A DNA stretch of 64,000 bases from Effrenium voratum (lineage: Eukaryota; Sar; Dinophyceae; Suessiales; Symbiodiniaceae): NCBI GenBank assembly GCA_963377175.1, contig CAUJNA010002112.1, positions 1,143,997 to 1,207,996 of the forward strand, read 5' to 3'. The notes under the pieces were generated by a model that was not told the DNA's origin, did no database searches, and worked only from the letters and a program-made list of their open reading frames with translations. Below are positions 39,446 to 48,757 of this stretch, piece by piece; position 1 is the first letter of the stretch, and each line of letters begins with the position of its first letter. Position numbers and translations under genes: made by a program.

Positions 39446-42173
39446 GCACGCAACTCCCCAGACACCTTTGCCCATGGGTGTCCCTACCAAACCCCCGGGA
39501 TTTCCGCCTCAAACCAAATCCGTGGAACCAAATGGGACGCGACAAATTTCGGGAGGCCAACCAGAGGAGGCCCCGGTCACATCGTGAGCGGAGTGAGCTG
39601 CCCCTCGTGAACTTCAGCCCTGCGGAGCTAGCTACATGGTCGCCGTACAATGGAATTGCGAAGGCATAAGCGGCTGGGAGCCACGAGACAAATGGAATGA
39701 CCCCGACCCAAAAAAAAAACAAAAAAACGAGGGGTTTCCTTTGAGGGACTCCCCAGGTTTTCTTGGTTGACGTTGGGTTTGGGGAGCAACAAAAAATCTC
39801 AAAGTTTAGCAGTTAGGTGGATTTGGATTTCAACCACTAAACCACAACAATATCAAAAATGTGAAATGTTTCCCAACAACCATGTAACGGGGAGAAGGAT
39901 CACGCATGGTACAAACCACTTCAAAAACCCAAGGCAAGTAAATCAACCCACCTCAAAATGTCCAACTTCAAGGTATGTTCTTGGAACCCGACAATTTGGG
40001 AATTTGTGTGAATTCCATCGTGTTTTATGGGTAGTTCTTTCGGGAGGAACTGGTTTAGTCCATCCAAAAGTCGCATGTTGCAACCCCAGAGTTTCAAGCA
40101 CGGGACAAGACCAAAGCTAAAATTGGCTCCTGGACCCTCAAACTGCCCATGAGAATCAAGGGAAAGCACCAAGCATAGCTTTGGGTGGCAAAATAATTCC
40201 CACTTTTTGGTTGGAGTGTTGTTTGGGTCCAGGTTGACCTTTTGGGCACCTCCACTGAAAATGGGTGCCAGTATGACACCAGCCACAACACCCTTGGTCA
40301 AAGTAGCTCTTTGATCAGTACCCCGCAGACGCCGGCAAGATGACTACGGGAGTACTAGGCCGAAACAAATCACGCCTTGGCCATATGGGTATGGGTCAAA
40401 ATTGAACCACCAGGGAACCGCACATTTTAGTCCATGTTTCGATTTACCAGGGTTCCATGTTGAGCACCTATTTTTGACCAGCCGTTTGAACATGCTCCGA
40501 ATCAGTCGGGAGCCCATGGGGCGATTTGACCCACGGCTATATGGCATGGTACTTGGCCCACAGCCGTATGTCGTTCCCGGGCAGGGACCGCACTTGTCGA
40601 AAGAGGACCAAGTGACTAGATGCCTGTGCGCAACAACATGCACTAGTTGGGATGGACGAAACCATGGACAAAATCCTGGGACAAAGGACCATGAGTGTCT
40701 TCTCTTTGAGCCGTTTCAAGGTTACCTTCAAGGGAGACCAAAAAGGATCCCCCCGGTTTGGCCTGGTTTAAAGGAAAACCAACAAAAGAATCTAAACAGT
40801 CTGGGAGCTCCTATAATGCCCACATCCCAAATACCGGGACATTGTGTTTTGTGCCGTTTGCTTTTTTGGAGGGTCCCCGTTTCAAGGTTGGTTCAAAGGG
40901 AATCATACGCACACATGTCACGTTTCTTTTAGTTCCAAAACCGTCCCAAAACCCCGGTTTGGGAGGTCCTATGGCTCTGAAACCGAGCCAGACGTGCACG
41001 TCTCACGTTTTTTGTTCGCTTCCCAGCGGCAGCTTGTGGAGCACCGCGTTGAAAAAGGGCAGCGCCCCGCTGAGCACCACGAAGGTGATCACCTCCACGC
41101 GACCGATCGCTCGATCGCGCGGTCGTGCGACCGACAGCGTGATCGAGGTAAAGGGGGGGGGGCGATCCAAGAGGGTGGCGCTTTTTCCAGCCACCCCAAA
41201 AAGTTGGCCTCGATGTTTTCGATCATGGGTTCTGCCCAGCTTTCCAGAACAGCTTTCAAGTTTTCTCATCTGCCCTACTTCAGCTCGTGTCTTATCTTTG
41301 GCTCTGATGTGTGCACAAGCCTCGCCAGGTGTTCTTTGGGAGGCGGGCCAATGATTCTTAAAATATGTTCTGGCAAGGAACTTCCATTTTGATGTCTAAG
41401 TGACTAGGTCCTCCAGTAGTGAGAGGATAGAATAAGGCTACAGTAGGGGAACCCTCCCCCAAAAAAGAAACGGTACAAGGGCACTTCTGGGGGACCTAGG
41501 CGAGGATGTGACTTCTAGTTTAACTCCTAGCTAAAACTTGTTTTTCACTGCAAGTGCACACAAAGTGTGAGGCCTGTCTAGAACAGGAAAATCAAAAGGA
41601 CCCGCCAATCCCCAAACCCATCTGGGTACAGAAAGTTGGACGGATATGTCAAACAAAAGGAGCCTTTGTGCTGCGCACATGGAGTTCTCCTTCCTTTAAC
41701 ATGGGGGTTACCCCTTTCTGTTGAGTAATGCCCCATGTTCATTCCGAGTCAGAAGGAGACTCGAAGCAAACCCGGAAAAATCAACCCCTGCTGATTAACT
41801 CACTTCCTGAGTAACTTAACTATTTCTTTACCACTACAATGGTCCAAACCCAAAAAATGACCTCTTCAAAAGTGGCTAAACCCCTAGGCCAGGGTTTAGC
41901 ACCTGGACCCACAAGACGGCTATTGCAACCCCAAATTGTGAGTACATTGCCTTTTTTATGCGTAGTTTGAGGGTTAACTCTCAACTTCCCACAAAAGAAC
42001 AAAATTCACCTCCACAACCCATTTATAAGTTGGACTCCAGGCAAGGCAGGGGTTTAAGTACTGCCTATGTTCCAGTGGGAACTGAAAGCCCAGACCCCAG
42101 ACCCCAGGACCCGACAGGCCGACAGGGGGCCCCCGGCCCCGACCGCCCAGATATCGATCTCACGGCCATACTC
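34449..42173 (-). CDS. CaMK/CDPK-like serine/threonine protein kinase, split gene, partial (C-lobe exons)
   Basis: Four minus-strand exons give a kinase C-lobe. They are 42138-42173 ([12 protein letters not shown], the APE-distal aspartate of subdomain IX), 41048-41092 ([15 protein letters not shown]), 37083-37155 ([22 protein letters not shown]) and 34449-34505 ([19 protein letters not shown], subdomain XI arginine). Exons 1-2 and 3-4 join in frame to give DIWAVGVITF and [10 protein letters not shown], both canonical kinase text. One small exon is probably missing between the second and third. Donors are GC, GC, GA and GC; all acceptors are AG|G. The order and wording fit calcium/calmodulin-dependent or calcium-dependent kinases. 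No EF-hands were seen. The ATP-binding lobe, catalytic loop and DFG were not found between 42,174 and 43,011, so they should lie beyond the viral insert. The HPW end was not found to the left. Confidence 0.8.
34723..34850. repeat. family A repeat, full copy
   Basis: Lies 400 bp from the previous copy, in the same orientation, and shares its GAATCCCGAACC-type variant. Confidence 0.8.
35165..35289. repeat. family B repeat, full copy
   Basis: Both ends present. A further fragment (CTGTGGATGGCTGG) is at 35036. Confidence 0.7.
35717..35836. repeat. family D repeat
   Basis: Same ends and core as the copy at 15848, with ACAAGAAGCAAAAATG. Confidence 0.7.
37184..37316. repeat. family A repeat, full copy
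   Basis: Left terminus altered to CTTGGTCC; lies just upstream of kinase exon 37083-37155 on the minus strand. Confidence 0.75.
37433..37505. repeat. family A repeat, right half
   Basis: Only the part from TTTCTGTAGACTATTTTAG to the right end is present. Confidence 0.65.
37863..37910. repeat. 10-bp tandem repeat
   Basis: Five copies of TGGCCTTGTT immediately before the large satellite. Confidence 0.85.
37961..38055. repeat. AAAC microsatellite
   Basis: (AAAC)n leading directly into the 8-bp satellite. Confidence 0.9.
38056..39352. repeat. 8-bp satellite, about 160 copies
   Basis: Unit CACAGACA repeated with very few faults. Slips of 2 or 4 bp occur near 38357, 38585, 38728, 39076 and 39330. 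Long open frames on both strands (500-600 codons) follow from the faultless repeat and are not genes. The tract lies inside a kinase intron. Confidence 0.95.
39353..39451. repeat. CA microsatellite
   Basis: Pure (CA)n for about 90 bp, ending in CGCA units. Confidence 0.95.
39762..39883. repeat. family D repeat
   Basis: Same ends and core, with a CAACAATATCAAAAATG variant. Confidence 0.7.
41404..41499. repeat. family A repeat, short full copy
   Basis: Both termini intact; the T-rich part of the core is deleted. Confidence 0.75.
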
Positions 42174-42533
42174 CTGGCGGAACGCGACGCGGTTCCTCTG
42201 CAAAGTCACTTGCTGTTTCTCAGCAGGGAATGAGAAATGGGCTGTCCGATTTCTGATCCCCCGCCCAAAGTTTAACTTGTGGGTTAAATGCAAATCCCCA
42301 CTAAACACTAAAAGGCTAAAAAGCTAAGGAACCGGCTGGCTGGGAGCCACCAAGAGAAATGGAATGACCCCGACAAAAAAAGACAAACAACTATGGGTCT
42401 CCTTTGAGGGAATCCCCAGGTTCTTTTCCACAACTCGGAAGGTCATTCCCTAGTAAGCACCAGCAAGAGGAACATGGAAGCCCAAAAGTGTTGTTTTCTA
42501 AATTCAGCCTCCTCCATCAATCTGGAGGGTACT

Positions 42534-42660
42534 TACTGTGAATGGATGAACTCCATGTTGCACCAAAATGAAACCATGGTTAAAAACATTGTTTGTTGGT
42601 ATTTACCGGGGAAACATAATTCCAGGGTTTCTTAGCTGGTGCAGGATTTCGTCCATCCCC
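42534..42660. repeat. family B repeat in the kinase intron
   Basis: Starts TACTGTGAATGGATGAACTC and ends TTTCGTCCATCCCC. Confidence 0.7.
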
Positions 42661-42936
42661 AAACCGCACCGCTTGAAGGATTGTCCTGGACTTGGCACCT
42701 CCCAATAGGTCTTGTAGCCTACCTGGAGTCTACCACAAGCCTTTGAAAATGGGGCCATTTACTCAAAAGAAAGGGGTCATGACTCCATTTTGAAAGAGTC
42801 ATGGACACTCCAGGTAGGTTTTGAAGAATACCTAGCACTCAGGCATGTGAAAAGACAGTTCCCACCCGATTCCATGACCGTTTTACTTTCCATTGGGTTC
42901 CCTCCAGAAGATTTTGGGGTAACCCTCTGACCCACT

Positions 42937-43011
42937 CTAGGTCCTCCAGTACAGAGGATAGAATAAGGGTACCCTTTTTACTGTAGTCTATTTTAAAGGT
43001 ACAAGGGCACT
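42937..43011. repeat. family A repeat cut by the viral element
   Basis: Left terminus and core are present, but the copy stops after AGGGCACTAC. The expected TGGGGGACCTAG is missing and viral sequence follows. This places the viral left boundary at about 43,012. Confidence 0.75.
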
Positions 43012-43507
43012 ACAGTTAGGAGAGGCCATGCGCAACTTTTTTCGGACTCAAAAGTCTAGGGTCCACCCTAGGATTTTTTGCATTTTTTGAATAAGCGCAC
43101 CAAAACAGCCATTTTAAAACATTTTTTGAAACAGTCTAAACACATTTTGATAAATATTTTTTTAGTACTGCATACCAAAACAAAAATTGAATTATTTTTT
43201 GAAAAATTCAATACACCTAAACATGTTTATTTTCAAAAACACACATTTTCCAAAATATTTTAGAAAATATATTTTTTTCAAAAGAGATAAATATATATAT
43301 CATTTTAAGAAGAATTATTCAATAAGAAACAACATTTTCAATAATTCAATGAGAAGACTAATAATTAATCATTTTTCGAAATTTTGATATTCCGGAGTTG
43401 CGCATGGCCCACCTTGTAGGATTTTATCTTCAATATATAAAACGCTATACTTACATTATAATTATAACATATAAGGGTATAAATGTTATAATCATAGTAT
43501 GGTTATA
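43012..43507 (+). repeat. left terminal inverted repeat of the virus
   Basis: Positions 43214-43507 are the inverse complement of 63707-64000 with only scattered mismatches. The outer 43012-43213 must be judged by its other copy outside the window. The presumed tip reads AGTTAGGAGAGG; AG-starting ends are usual in Polintons. A GC-richer island (TCCGGAGTTGCGCATGGCCC) sits in the middle of AT-rich sequence. No protein is likely here. Confidence 0.85.
43024..43409. repeat. 14-bp inverted pair inside the terminal repeat
   Basis: GGCCATGCGCAACT at 43024-43037 is exactly inverted at 43396-43409, and appears again at 63805-63818. Between them lies a 16-bp hairpin, CTAGGGTCCACCCTAG (43056-43071). 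The pair could mark a nested mini-element or a hairpin-forming end. Confidence 0.6.
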
Positions 43508-44027
43508 ATCTAAATTCAGGATAACTATTTAATTGATATATCTTTCCTCTTTCATACATCATTTTAATAATACTATTAATATCTCTCACTGTATTTTTAA
43601 CATTAAACTTTTCACTTTCAATAAATAATTTAATGATTTTTTTTACATCAACCCCTTCCATTTTATGATAAATCAATGCCCATAATATGTAGTCAATAAT
43701 TTCATACTTTTTCTTACTGATTTTAAGAAATGCTTTAACATAATCATAAGGCGGTATTTCATACACAGTTAAAAATATCAAAATGTCATCTTCAACATTT
43801 CTTTCATTAAACCTTTTAATATCTAAATTATATTCGATTGCGTCTTGGTAATATCTCCATTTTTTACATGTTCTGCATATATTTTCTTTACCCAAAGAAT
43901 AATCAACAATATTATTAACTATTCCATTAGGTAAATTTAATTTATATAATTCCATATTTTCCTCTTTGAAGTGGCAACAGTCATAGCATTTCTTATTGAT
44001 ATAATTATTGATTTCGGTTTCCGCCAT
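43503..44027 (-). CDS. zinc/F-box-like protein, tandem copy 1
   Basis: 174 residues. The N-terminus has cysteines at 14, 17, 18, 51 and 54, with an F-box-like helix between them (LYKLNLPNGIVNNIVDY). A C-terminal domain contains DDILIFLTVYEIPPYDYV. The next gene (44149-44673) is a full-length paralogue, so this is a tandem duplication. The first third also resembles the 316-residue product of 49704-50654. F-box-like proteins in large DNA viruses usually recruit host ubiquitin ligases; here that is only a suggestion. The gene has the early motif about 30 bp upstream. Its 3' end reaches into the inner edge of the left terminal repeat. Confidence 0.75.
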   Translation of the reverse strand: MAETEINNYINKKCYDCCHFKEENMELYKLNLPNGIVNNIVDYSLGKENICRTCKKWRYYQDAIEYNLDIKRFNERNVEDDILIFLTVYEIPPYDYVKAFLKISKKKYEIIDYILWALIYHKMEGVDVKKIIKLFIESEKFNVKNTVRDINSIIKMMYERGKIYQLNSYPEFRL

Positions 44028-44055
44028 TACACACTATATAATAATATATAGCTTT

Positions 44056-44085
44056 TATTTCTTTAAATACTTTTTTCCAAGAAAT
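44056..44085 (-). promoter_or_regulatory. early-type promoter motif, copy 1
   Basis: Reads ATTTCTTGGAAAAAAG then TATTTAAAGAAATA towards the gene at 44027. The two ends, ATTTCTT and AAGAAAT, are inverse complements. Confidence 0.65.
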
Positions 44086-44136
44086 AGAATTAAATATTGA
44101 AATATAAGTATAACATATAATATTTTACATGTTATT
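44056..44136 (+). repeat. subterminal inverted repeat, left arm
   Basis: Inverse complement of 63006-63086, with few mismatches. It contains the early motif plus ACATATAATATTTTACATG. This second inverted pair lies inside the terminal repeats and reflects duplicated end regions. Confidence 0.75.
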
Positions 44137-44148
44137 ATTATATTATGA

Positions 44149-44673
44149 TTATAATTTCAGTACAGGATAATAATTTAATTGATTTGTCTTACTTCTTTCA
44201 TACATCATTTTAAAAATAATATTAATATCTCTCAATGTATTTTGAACATTAAAATTTTTACTTTCAATAAATAATTTGATATTTTCTTTAACATCTTGTC
44301 CTTTCTCTTGACTATAACACAACATCCTTAATATATCATCAATCATACCATATTTTTTCTTAGGGATTTTAAGAAACTGTTTAACATAATCATAAGGCGG
44401 TATTTCATACACAGTTAAAAATATCAAAATGTCGTCTTCAACATTTCTATTATGTCTTCTTTTCAGATTTAAATGACATCTGATTAATTCTTGATTATCT
44501 CTCCATTCCTGACAAATTGTACATTCATCTTCTTCATCCATTGAATAATTAATAATATTATTCAATATTTTATTAGGTAAATTTAATTTATACAATTCCA
44601 TATTTTCCTTTTTGAAGTGGCAACAGTTGTAGCATTTCTTATTGATATAATTATTGATTTCGGTTTCCACCAT
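44149..44673 (-). CDS. zinc/F-box-like protein, tandem copy 2
   Basis: 174 residues, collinear with the neighbouring copy, with the same opening (TEINNYINKKCY) and the same CxxCC and CxxC pairs. The middle has diverged most (YSMDEEDECTICQEW), while the EIPPYDYVK block is kept. Equal length and preserved motifs in both copies argue that both are functional. The early motif lies 25 bp upstream. The duplicated unit includes upstream and downstream AT-rich DNA, which also recurs inverted at the right end of the element. Confidence 0.75.
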   Translation of the reverse strand: MVETEINNYINKKCYNCCHFKKENMELYKLNLPNKILNNIINYSMDEEDECTICQEWRDNQELIRCHLNLKRRHNRNVEDDILIFLTVYEIPPYDYVKQFLKIPKKKYGMIDDILRMLCYSQEKGQDVKENIKLFIESKNFNVQNTLRDINIIFKMMYERSKTNQLNYYPVLKL

Positions 44674-44697
44674 TTCTATTATAATATATATAGTTTT

Positions 44698-44727
44698 TAT
44701 TTCTTTAAATACTTTTTTACAAGAAAT
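44698..44727 (-). promoter_or_regulatory. early-type promoter motif, copy 2
   Basis: Consensus copy, 25 bp before the gene starting at 44673. Confidence 0.7.
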
Positions 44728-44751
44728 ATTAAAATATTATTTAAATTATTA

Positions 44752-47700
44752 TCATTTACAACTACAATTGCATCTAACACAGTAAGGAATAATATTATTC
44801 AGTTCGTGTGACAACTCGTTTGATTTACGTTGCGCTGTCAGATTTGTCATTATATTACCGTTTTTAATATCCATAGAAAAACCGCATCCGCAGTAATTAC
44901 ATTGATTTGTGGTATTATTTAAAAACCATTGCGCATTTACATAACCTTCTTTAGGTATTGTTCTTTTGGCTTTCCTGTCTTGTTCTTTGTAATTTAATAT
45001 TTTCCTTTCAAAATAACTCATAATACATTTTTGATTAAATACATCATCAATATCTTTCGTATATTTATAAAATTTGACTTTGTTTAAATCTCTACACCTT
45101 GTAATTGCAGTCCATATCCATTCTGGATAATTCTTTACCAAAAAATGGTTATAATCAAAAATTGTTATGGTATCATCAATGCTACTGCCTTGGGCAGAAT
45201 GACAAGTCGAGCAATATGCAAATATAAAATTACTTCTTATTTTATCAACTGGCAAAGACTGTAGAATTTCAGTTTTAACATTTTTCAACGTAAATATTCC
45301 ATCGCTTCCAATATGAACAATTTTATATTTGAAATTTACATTAAAAACTGATGTTTTAGTTGTTGTATATTCTCTACAAATTAAAAATTCTCCTACTTCA
45401 TATTCATCTTTTCTATTTTCTAATTTTCTAATTTCATTTGATACATTTTTACAAGTTGTATTTAAAAATGCTATGTTGTTGATTGATTTGCTTATGTCAG
45501 TTGTATATTCAAAGTATTTTTCAATAACTTTCACAATAGGTAATCTATTTTCAAAAATATCAATTTTAATATTTCTTAGTTTATCTTTATCTTCCTGTGT
45601 GTGAAGTCGCTTACATTCTTTTAACAAAATATTATATTCAAAAATGTTATCTATAATGTTATCAGTATATACTTCATAGTCTCGAGTATTTGTTATCTCT
45701 TGAACTGGTTTTAACTGCTTGGTGTCTCCTGTTGCTATTATAATTTTGTTGTGCTTATTCTGTTCTACAAATTGTTTTATTCTCCAATATATATTTAAAT
45801 TACTAAAATAAACTTCGTCAAATACTATAACATCAAAATCTGTAAAATCAAATGGTTCTAATTTAGCATCTCCATAATTAATACCGAAAAATTTATTTAT
45901 TGTCATTGCTTCGCCTTCGAATGCCTGTAATAGTTTATTAGTAGGACAAATAAAAATTACATTATAATTTTTATCAACCATTTTTTGACATATATATGAT
46001 TTTCCTGTGCCCGGTAGTGCTCCACGAATCATAATAGGATTATTTTGTTCAATAATTTCTATAATATTATCTGTGTCATATTCATCTACTATATCAATAG
46101 TTTTACTTTCATAAATTGGTATTTGTATTAATTCGTTTTGTGTAATTTCATAATCTACAGTAGGAAATTTAATATATTCGTCGTTTGAAATTCTCCATCC
46201 TCCTATTTCATTATTAAAGATTAAAAGCTCTCTTGCTTTTGTTATATCCGATCGCGCTATTGTAAACGCATCTGTTTTGACACTGAACACATTAATACCA
46301 TTTTGATATAACTTAGAATAATCTTGATACATTCTAAAATTATGGTATTGAAGCAGTAGCTCTTTTACATACCTAAAACCATTCCTTAAGCGTGATGTGT
46401 CCTTTAAATTAAGTATATAATATGACGCCTGTTCTTCTTCTGCTGTATATTGTTCTTCATCTACTGTAATTTGTTCTGTCGTGAAATGTGTTAATTTATG
46501 TATTTTACCTCCATACTCTGCCTGATAGTTTAAAGCTTCCTTAAGATTTTTAAACACTGTGCTCTTCTGGTCAGTTGCTCCCCCCTTTTCTAAAAGTCCA
46601 TAATTAACATTTGCGACCAGTTTTTTAATACATTTATCTTCCTCATTGTCTTCGCTAATGTTTGTGTTCCAAAGTTCATTAACAATATTTTTATGTTCAA
46701 CTTTGTGAATAAATGAAGGTTGTTTAAAGTATAAAATATTAATTCGTTCTCTTGTCATGTTATCTAGTTGTTTCAAAAATACACCATATATTAAGCAATA
46801 TTTTTTATTAAATAGCATTCTTCCTGTCCGTTTTAGTATAGTAGTTTTCTTTTCTATATAATATAACGTTAAGTCGTGTAGGTCATAAATATCAGTTGTA
46901 TCATCAAACGCTCGCCATATGTCAAATTGATTAAATACTGGTATTTCTGATATAGTAATAAACGCATGAGTAAATGCTTTTGATATATCGATTTCGATTT
47001 CATTTTTGATATCTCTGCTATCACACAATAAGCCAGATGGAACAACTGTTCTGGCTTCGTCTAAAATTTGAATATCAATGTCATTATAAAACGATTTATG
47101 AGATAAGTTAAACAATGACTTATTAAAATTAAACATTGCTTTATTCATATTGTTATATGTAGTTTCATTACATACTGCAATGCATCCATCTGCAGAAGTT
47201 TTTATTAAATTTTGTGTTTTTATTATATATATTGTTTTGTTAAATTTCATTTTTATTTCTGATATAATACCAGCTTGAAATCTAATTCTTGGTTCGTAGC
47301 CACTATTAACTAAATTGAAAAATAATTCAGATAACTTATTGTCTTCGGATACTAAATATATCTCTTTTGTTTTTTCATCAACTTTGATATTTAGTATATC
47401 GTCAATATTTTTTATCATTCTATAAAGCGGTGGTTCCTCTCTTTCATTAATATAGTAGTCGGTTGAAGCTTTGACAGTTGGTATCTTGGTTATTAATTGT
47501 TTCTGTTGAATGCTTTTTAAGTCGTGATTCATTGCGTAAATATGACTGTTTTTGACCATTGCATAAAATGGTTTGATGTGCCTACTATTTATATCGGGGT
47601 CGCATTTATAAATTAATTTATTGCAACAATCATAAATTCTGCATGGAATTTTAAACTGTTTAAATACAGCCTCCATCTCCTGAATGGTTGCCCCCGTTTC

Positions 47701-48669
47701 GCCAAAGTTATCTCTACCTATAATTTCAATTACTTTTTCTCTAGTTAGTCTATTACGGGTTCTTTCGTTCATAATTGTATCACTGTAAAAATCAGTTAAT
47801 GCATTAATCCAGCATTCATTATCGATATAATTACCCTTGCTAATTGCTTTATGTATGGTGTCTTCGTTCATCCTTAAAGGTGTATGTATATACCTATTAA
47901 AAATTGAAACATTAGTAGCATCCCTTAAATTTTCTGTAAGAATGTCAAATTTTTCGCCGTCTTTATTTACCATATCTACTGATAATATTTTAATACATTC
48001 TATATCGTCATAAAATGCCGTCATCTGTTCATAATCTTTTTTAAAATCTTTGTCAGTTCGTAATAGTTCTAGTGTATTAGAAAACTCATTATTTTTTGTA
48101 TCGCCTCTTATTCCATATTCTGTATTGGGGTCGCCTATCATTTTAAATATTCTTTTACCTATGATATCTTTAGAAAATGCAGTGGCTTTAATTGTAGCAG
48201 TAAAATTATCGTATCGTTTCACAAAAAATAAATTTTGTCTGTGTTTAAATGCATATTTGGACTTTATGGTTCTCTTGTCTTTGTGCTCTGCTATGTATAA
48301 CATAAATTGAACAAAATATTTATTTTTCCCTTCCCTTGCTCTTGGTCCTGGGTCGTTATCTATCTTCAGTTTCCCTCCCGTCTCCTTCTTTGTCCTTGCT
48401 TCTGCCATTCTTTGATTTAAGGGTTTATTTTCCTTGAATTTCTTAATATTATCCTTGTATTTTTGATATGCTTTATCATAAACTTTTGTATCTGTAGAAG
48501 TTAAACCCTTGATTAAATTTTCCGCTGTTGTAACATTTGAAATCTTCCTTTCGGTATATAAATTAACTACTCTATCTATTTTTCTAAGGTCTGATGGTTT
48601 TGCTGTCCGCGATGACTTCCGCCTTAGCACTGTTAAATATCCAATGTTTCGTTCCAAAGCCTTAGACAT
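44752..48669 (-). CDS. DNA polymerase–SF1 helicase–HNH-like fusion protein
   Basis: 1305 residues. Residues about 280-385 hold DNECWINALTDFY (Cys286) and KNSHIYAMNHD (His376), reminiscent of OTU/papain-type Cys-His pairs; this is speculative. Polymerase palm: motif A EIDISKAF (Asp561), motif B KKLVANVNYG (682-691), motif C SVKTDAF (Asp800), where the first Asp of the usual DTD is Lys. Helicase: Walker A RGALPGTGKS (882-891), Walker B VIVFDEVYF, motif III GDTKQLKP (981-988), motif V CHSAQGSSID (1156-1165), motif VI WTAITRCR. The C-terminus has CNYCG (1257-1261), an LSHELNNIIP stretch and CVRCNCSC, resembling an HNH nuclease zinc fold. The protein should replicate the viral genome, with unwinding and synthesis in one chain. 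No clear 3'-5' exonuclease was seen. Single uninterrupted frame with the early motif 32 bp upstream. Exact polymerase family is uncertain (B-like palm). Confidence 0.85.
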   Translation of the reverse strand: MSKALERNIGYLTVLRRKSSRTAKPSDLRKIDRVVNLYTERKISNVTTAENLIKGLTSTDTKVYDKAYQKYKDNIKKFKENKPLNQRMAEARTKKETGGKLKIDNDPGPRAREGKNKYFVQFMLYIAEHKDKRTIKSKYAFKHRQNLFFVKRYDNFTATIKATAFSKDIIGKRIFKMIGDPNTEYGIRGDTKNNEFSNTLELLRTDKDFKKDYEQMTAFYDDIECIKILSVDMVNKDGEKFDILTENLRDATNVSIFNRYIHTPLRMNEDTIHKAISKGNYIDNECWINALTDFYSDTIMNERTRNRLTREKVIEIIGRDNFGETGATIQEMEAVFKQFKIPCRIYDCCNKLIYKCDPDINSRHIKPFYAMVKNSHIYAMNHDLKSIQQKQLITKIPTVKASTDYYINEREEPPLYRMIKNIDDILNIKVDEKTKEIYLVSEDNKLSELFFNLVNSGYEPRIRFQAGIISEIKMKFNKTIYIIKTQNLIKTSADGCIAVCNETTYNNMNKAMFNFNKSLFNLSHKSFYNDIDIQILDEARTVVPSGLLCDSRDIKNEIEIDISKAFTHAFITISEIPVFNQFDIWRAFDDTTDIYDLHDLTLYYIEKKTTILKRTGRMLFNKKYCLIYGVFLKQLDNMTRERINILYFKQPSFIHKVEHKNIVNELWNTNISEDNEEDKCIKKLVANVNYGLLEKGGATDQKSTVFKNLKEALNYQAEYGGKIHKLTHFTTEQITVDEEQYTAEEEQASYYILNLKDTSRLRNGFRYVKELLLQYHNFRMYQDYSKLYQNGINVFSVKTDAFTIARSDITKARELLIFNNEIGGWRISNDEYIKFPTVDYEITQNELIQIPIYESKTIDIVDEYDTDNIIEIIEQNNPIMIRGALPGTGKSYICQKMVDKNYNVIFICPTNKLLQAFEGEAMTINKFFGINYGDAKLEPFDFTDFDVIVFDEVYFSNLNIYWRIKQFVEQNKHNKIIIATGDTKQLKPVQEITNTRDYEVYTDNIIDNIFEYNILLKECKRLHTQEDKDKLRNIKIDIFENRLPIVKVIEKYFEYTTDISKSINNIAFLNTTCKNVSNEIRKLENRKDEYEVGEFLICREYTTTKTSVFNVNFKYKIVHIGSDGIFTLKNVKTEILQSLPVDKIRSNFIFAYCSTCHSAQGSSIDDTITIFDYNHFLVKNYPEWIWTAITRCRDLNKVKFYKYTKDIDDVFNQKCIMSYFERKILNYKEQDRKAKRTIPKEGYVNAQWFLNNTTNQCNYCGCGFSMDIKNGNIMTNLTAQRKSNELSHELNNIIPYCVRCNCSCK

Positions 48670-48700
48670 AATTATACTATATATAATAATAATATAATAA

Positions 48701-48731
48701 TATTTCTTTAACTATTTTTTTTACAAGAAAT
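48701..48731 (-). promoter_or_regulatory. early-type promoter motif, copy 3
   Basis: Before the polymerase fusion gene; the A-run is longer and TATTTAAAG is changed to TAGTTAAAG. Confidence 0.65.
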
Positions 48732-48757
48732 TTATTTTTACAAAAACTATATATTTT

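Larger units (their letters stand above)
42174..43011. other. host intron sequence next to the viral left end
   Basis: Contains one family-B fold-back repeat (42534-42660) and the 5' part of a family-A repeat (42937-43011). No kinase N-lobe exon, such as catalytic loop, DFG or glycine loop text, was found on the minus strand. This is why the viral insertion appears to be intronic. Confidence 0.55.

Noticed and set aside
37753..39722. Open frames of 288-619 codons on both strands
   Set aside because: They are translations of the CACAGACA satellite and adjoining CA/AAAC tracts (THRHTDTQ or CVSVCLCV repeats).
1..43011. Dinoflagellate spliced-leader sequence
   Set aside because: Several TTGGCTCAAG-like pieces (for example near 8,398 and 29,376) were looked at, but none continues into the full leader.
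43078..43387. Two 60-66-codon frames within the left terminal repeat
   Set aside because: Very AT-rich Phe/Lys/Asn translations without features; they mirror non-coding repeat in the other copy.
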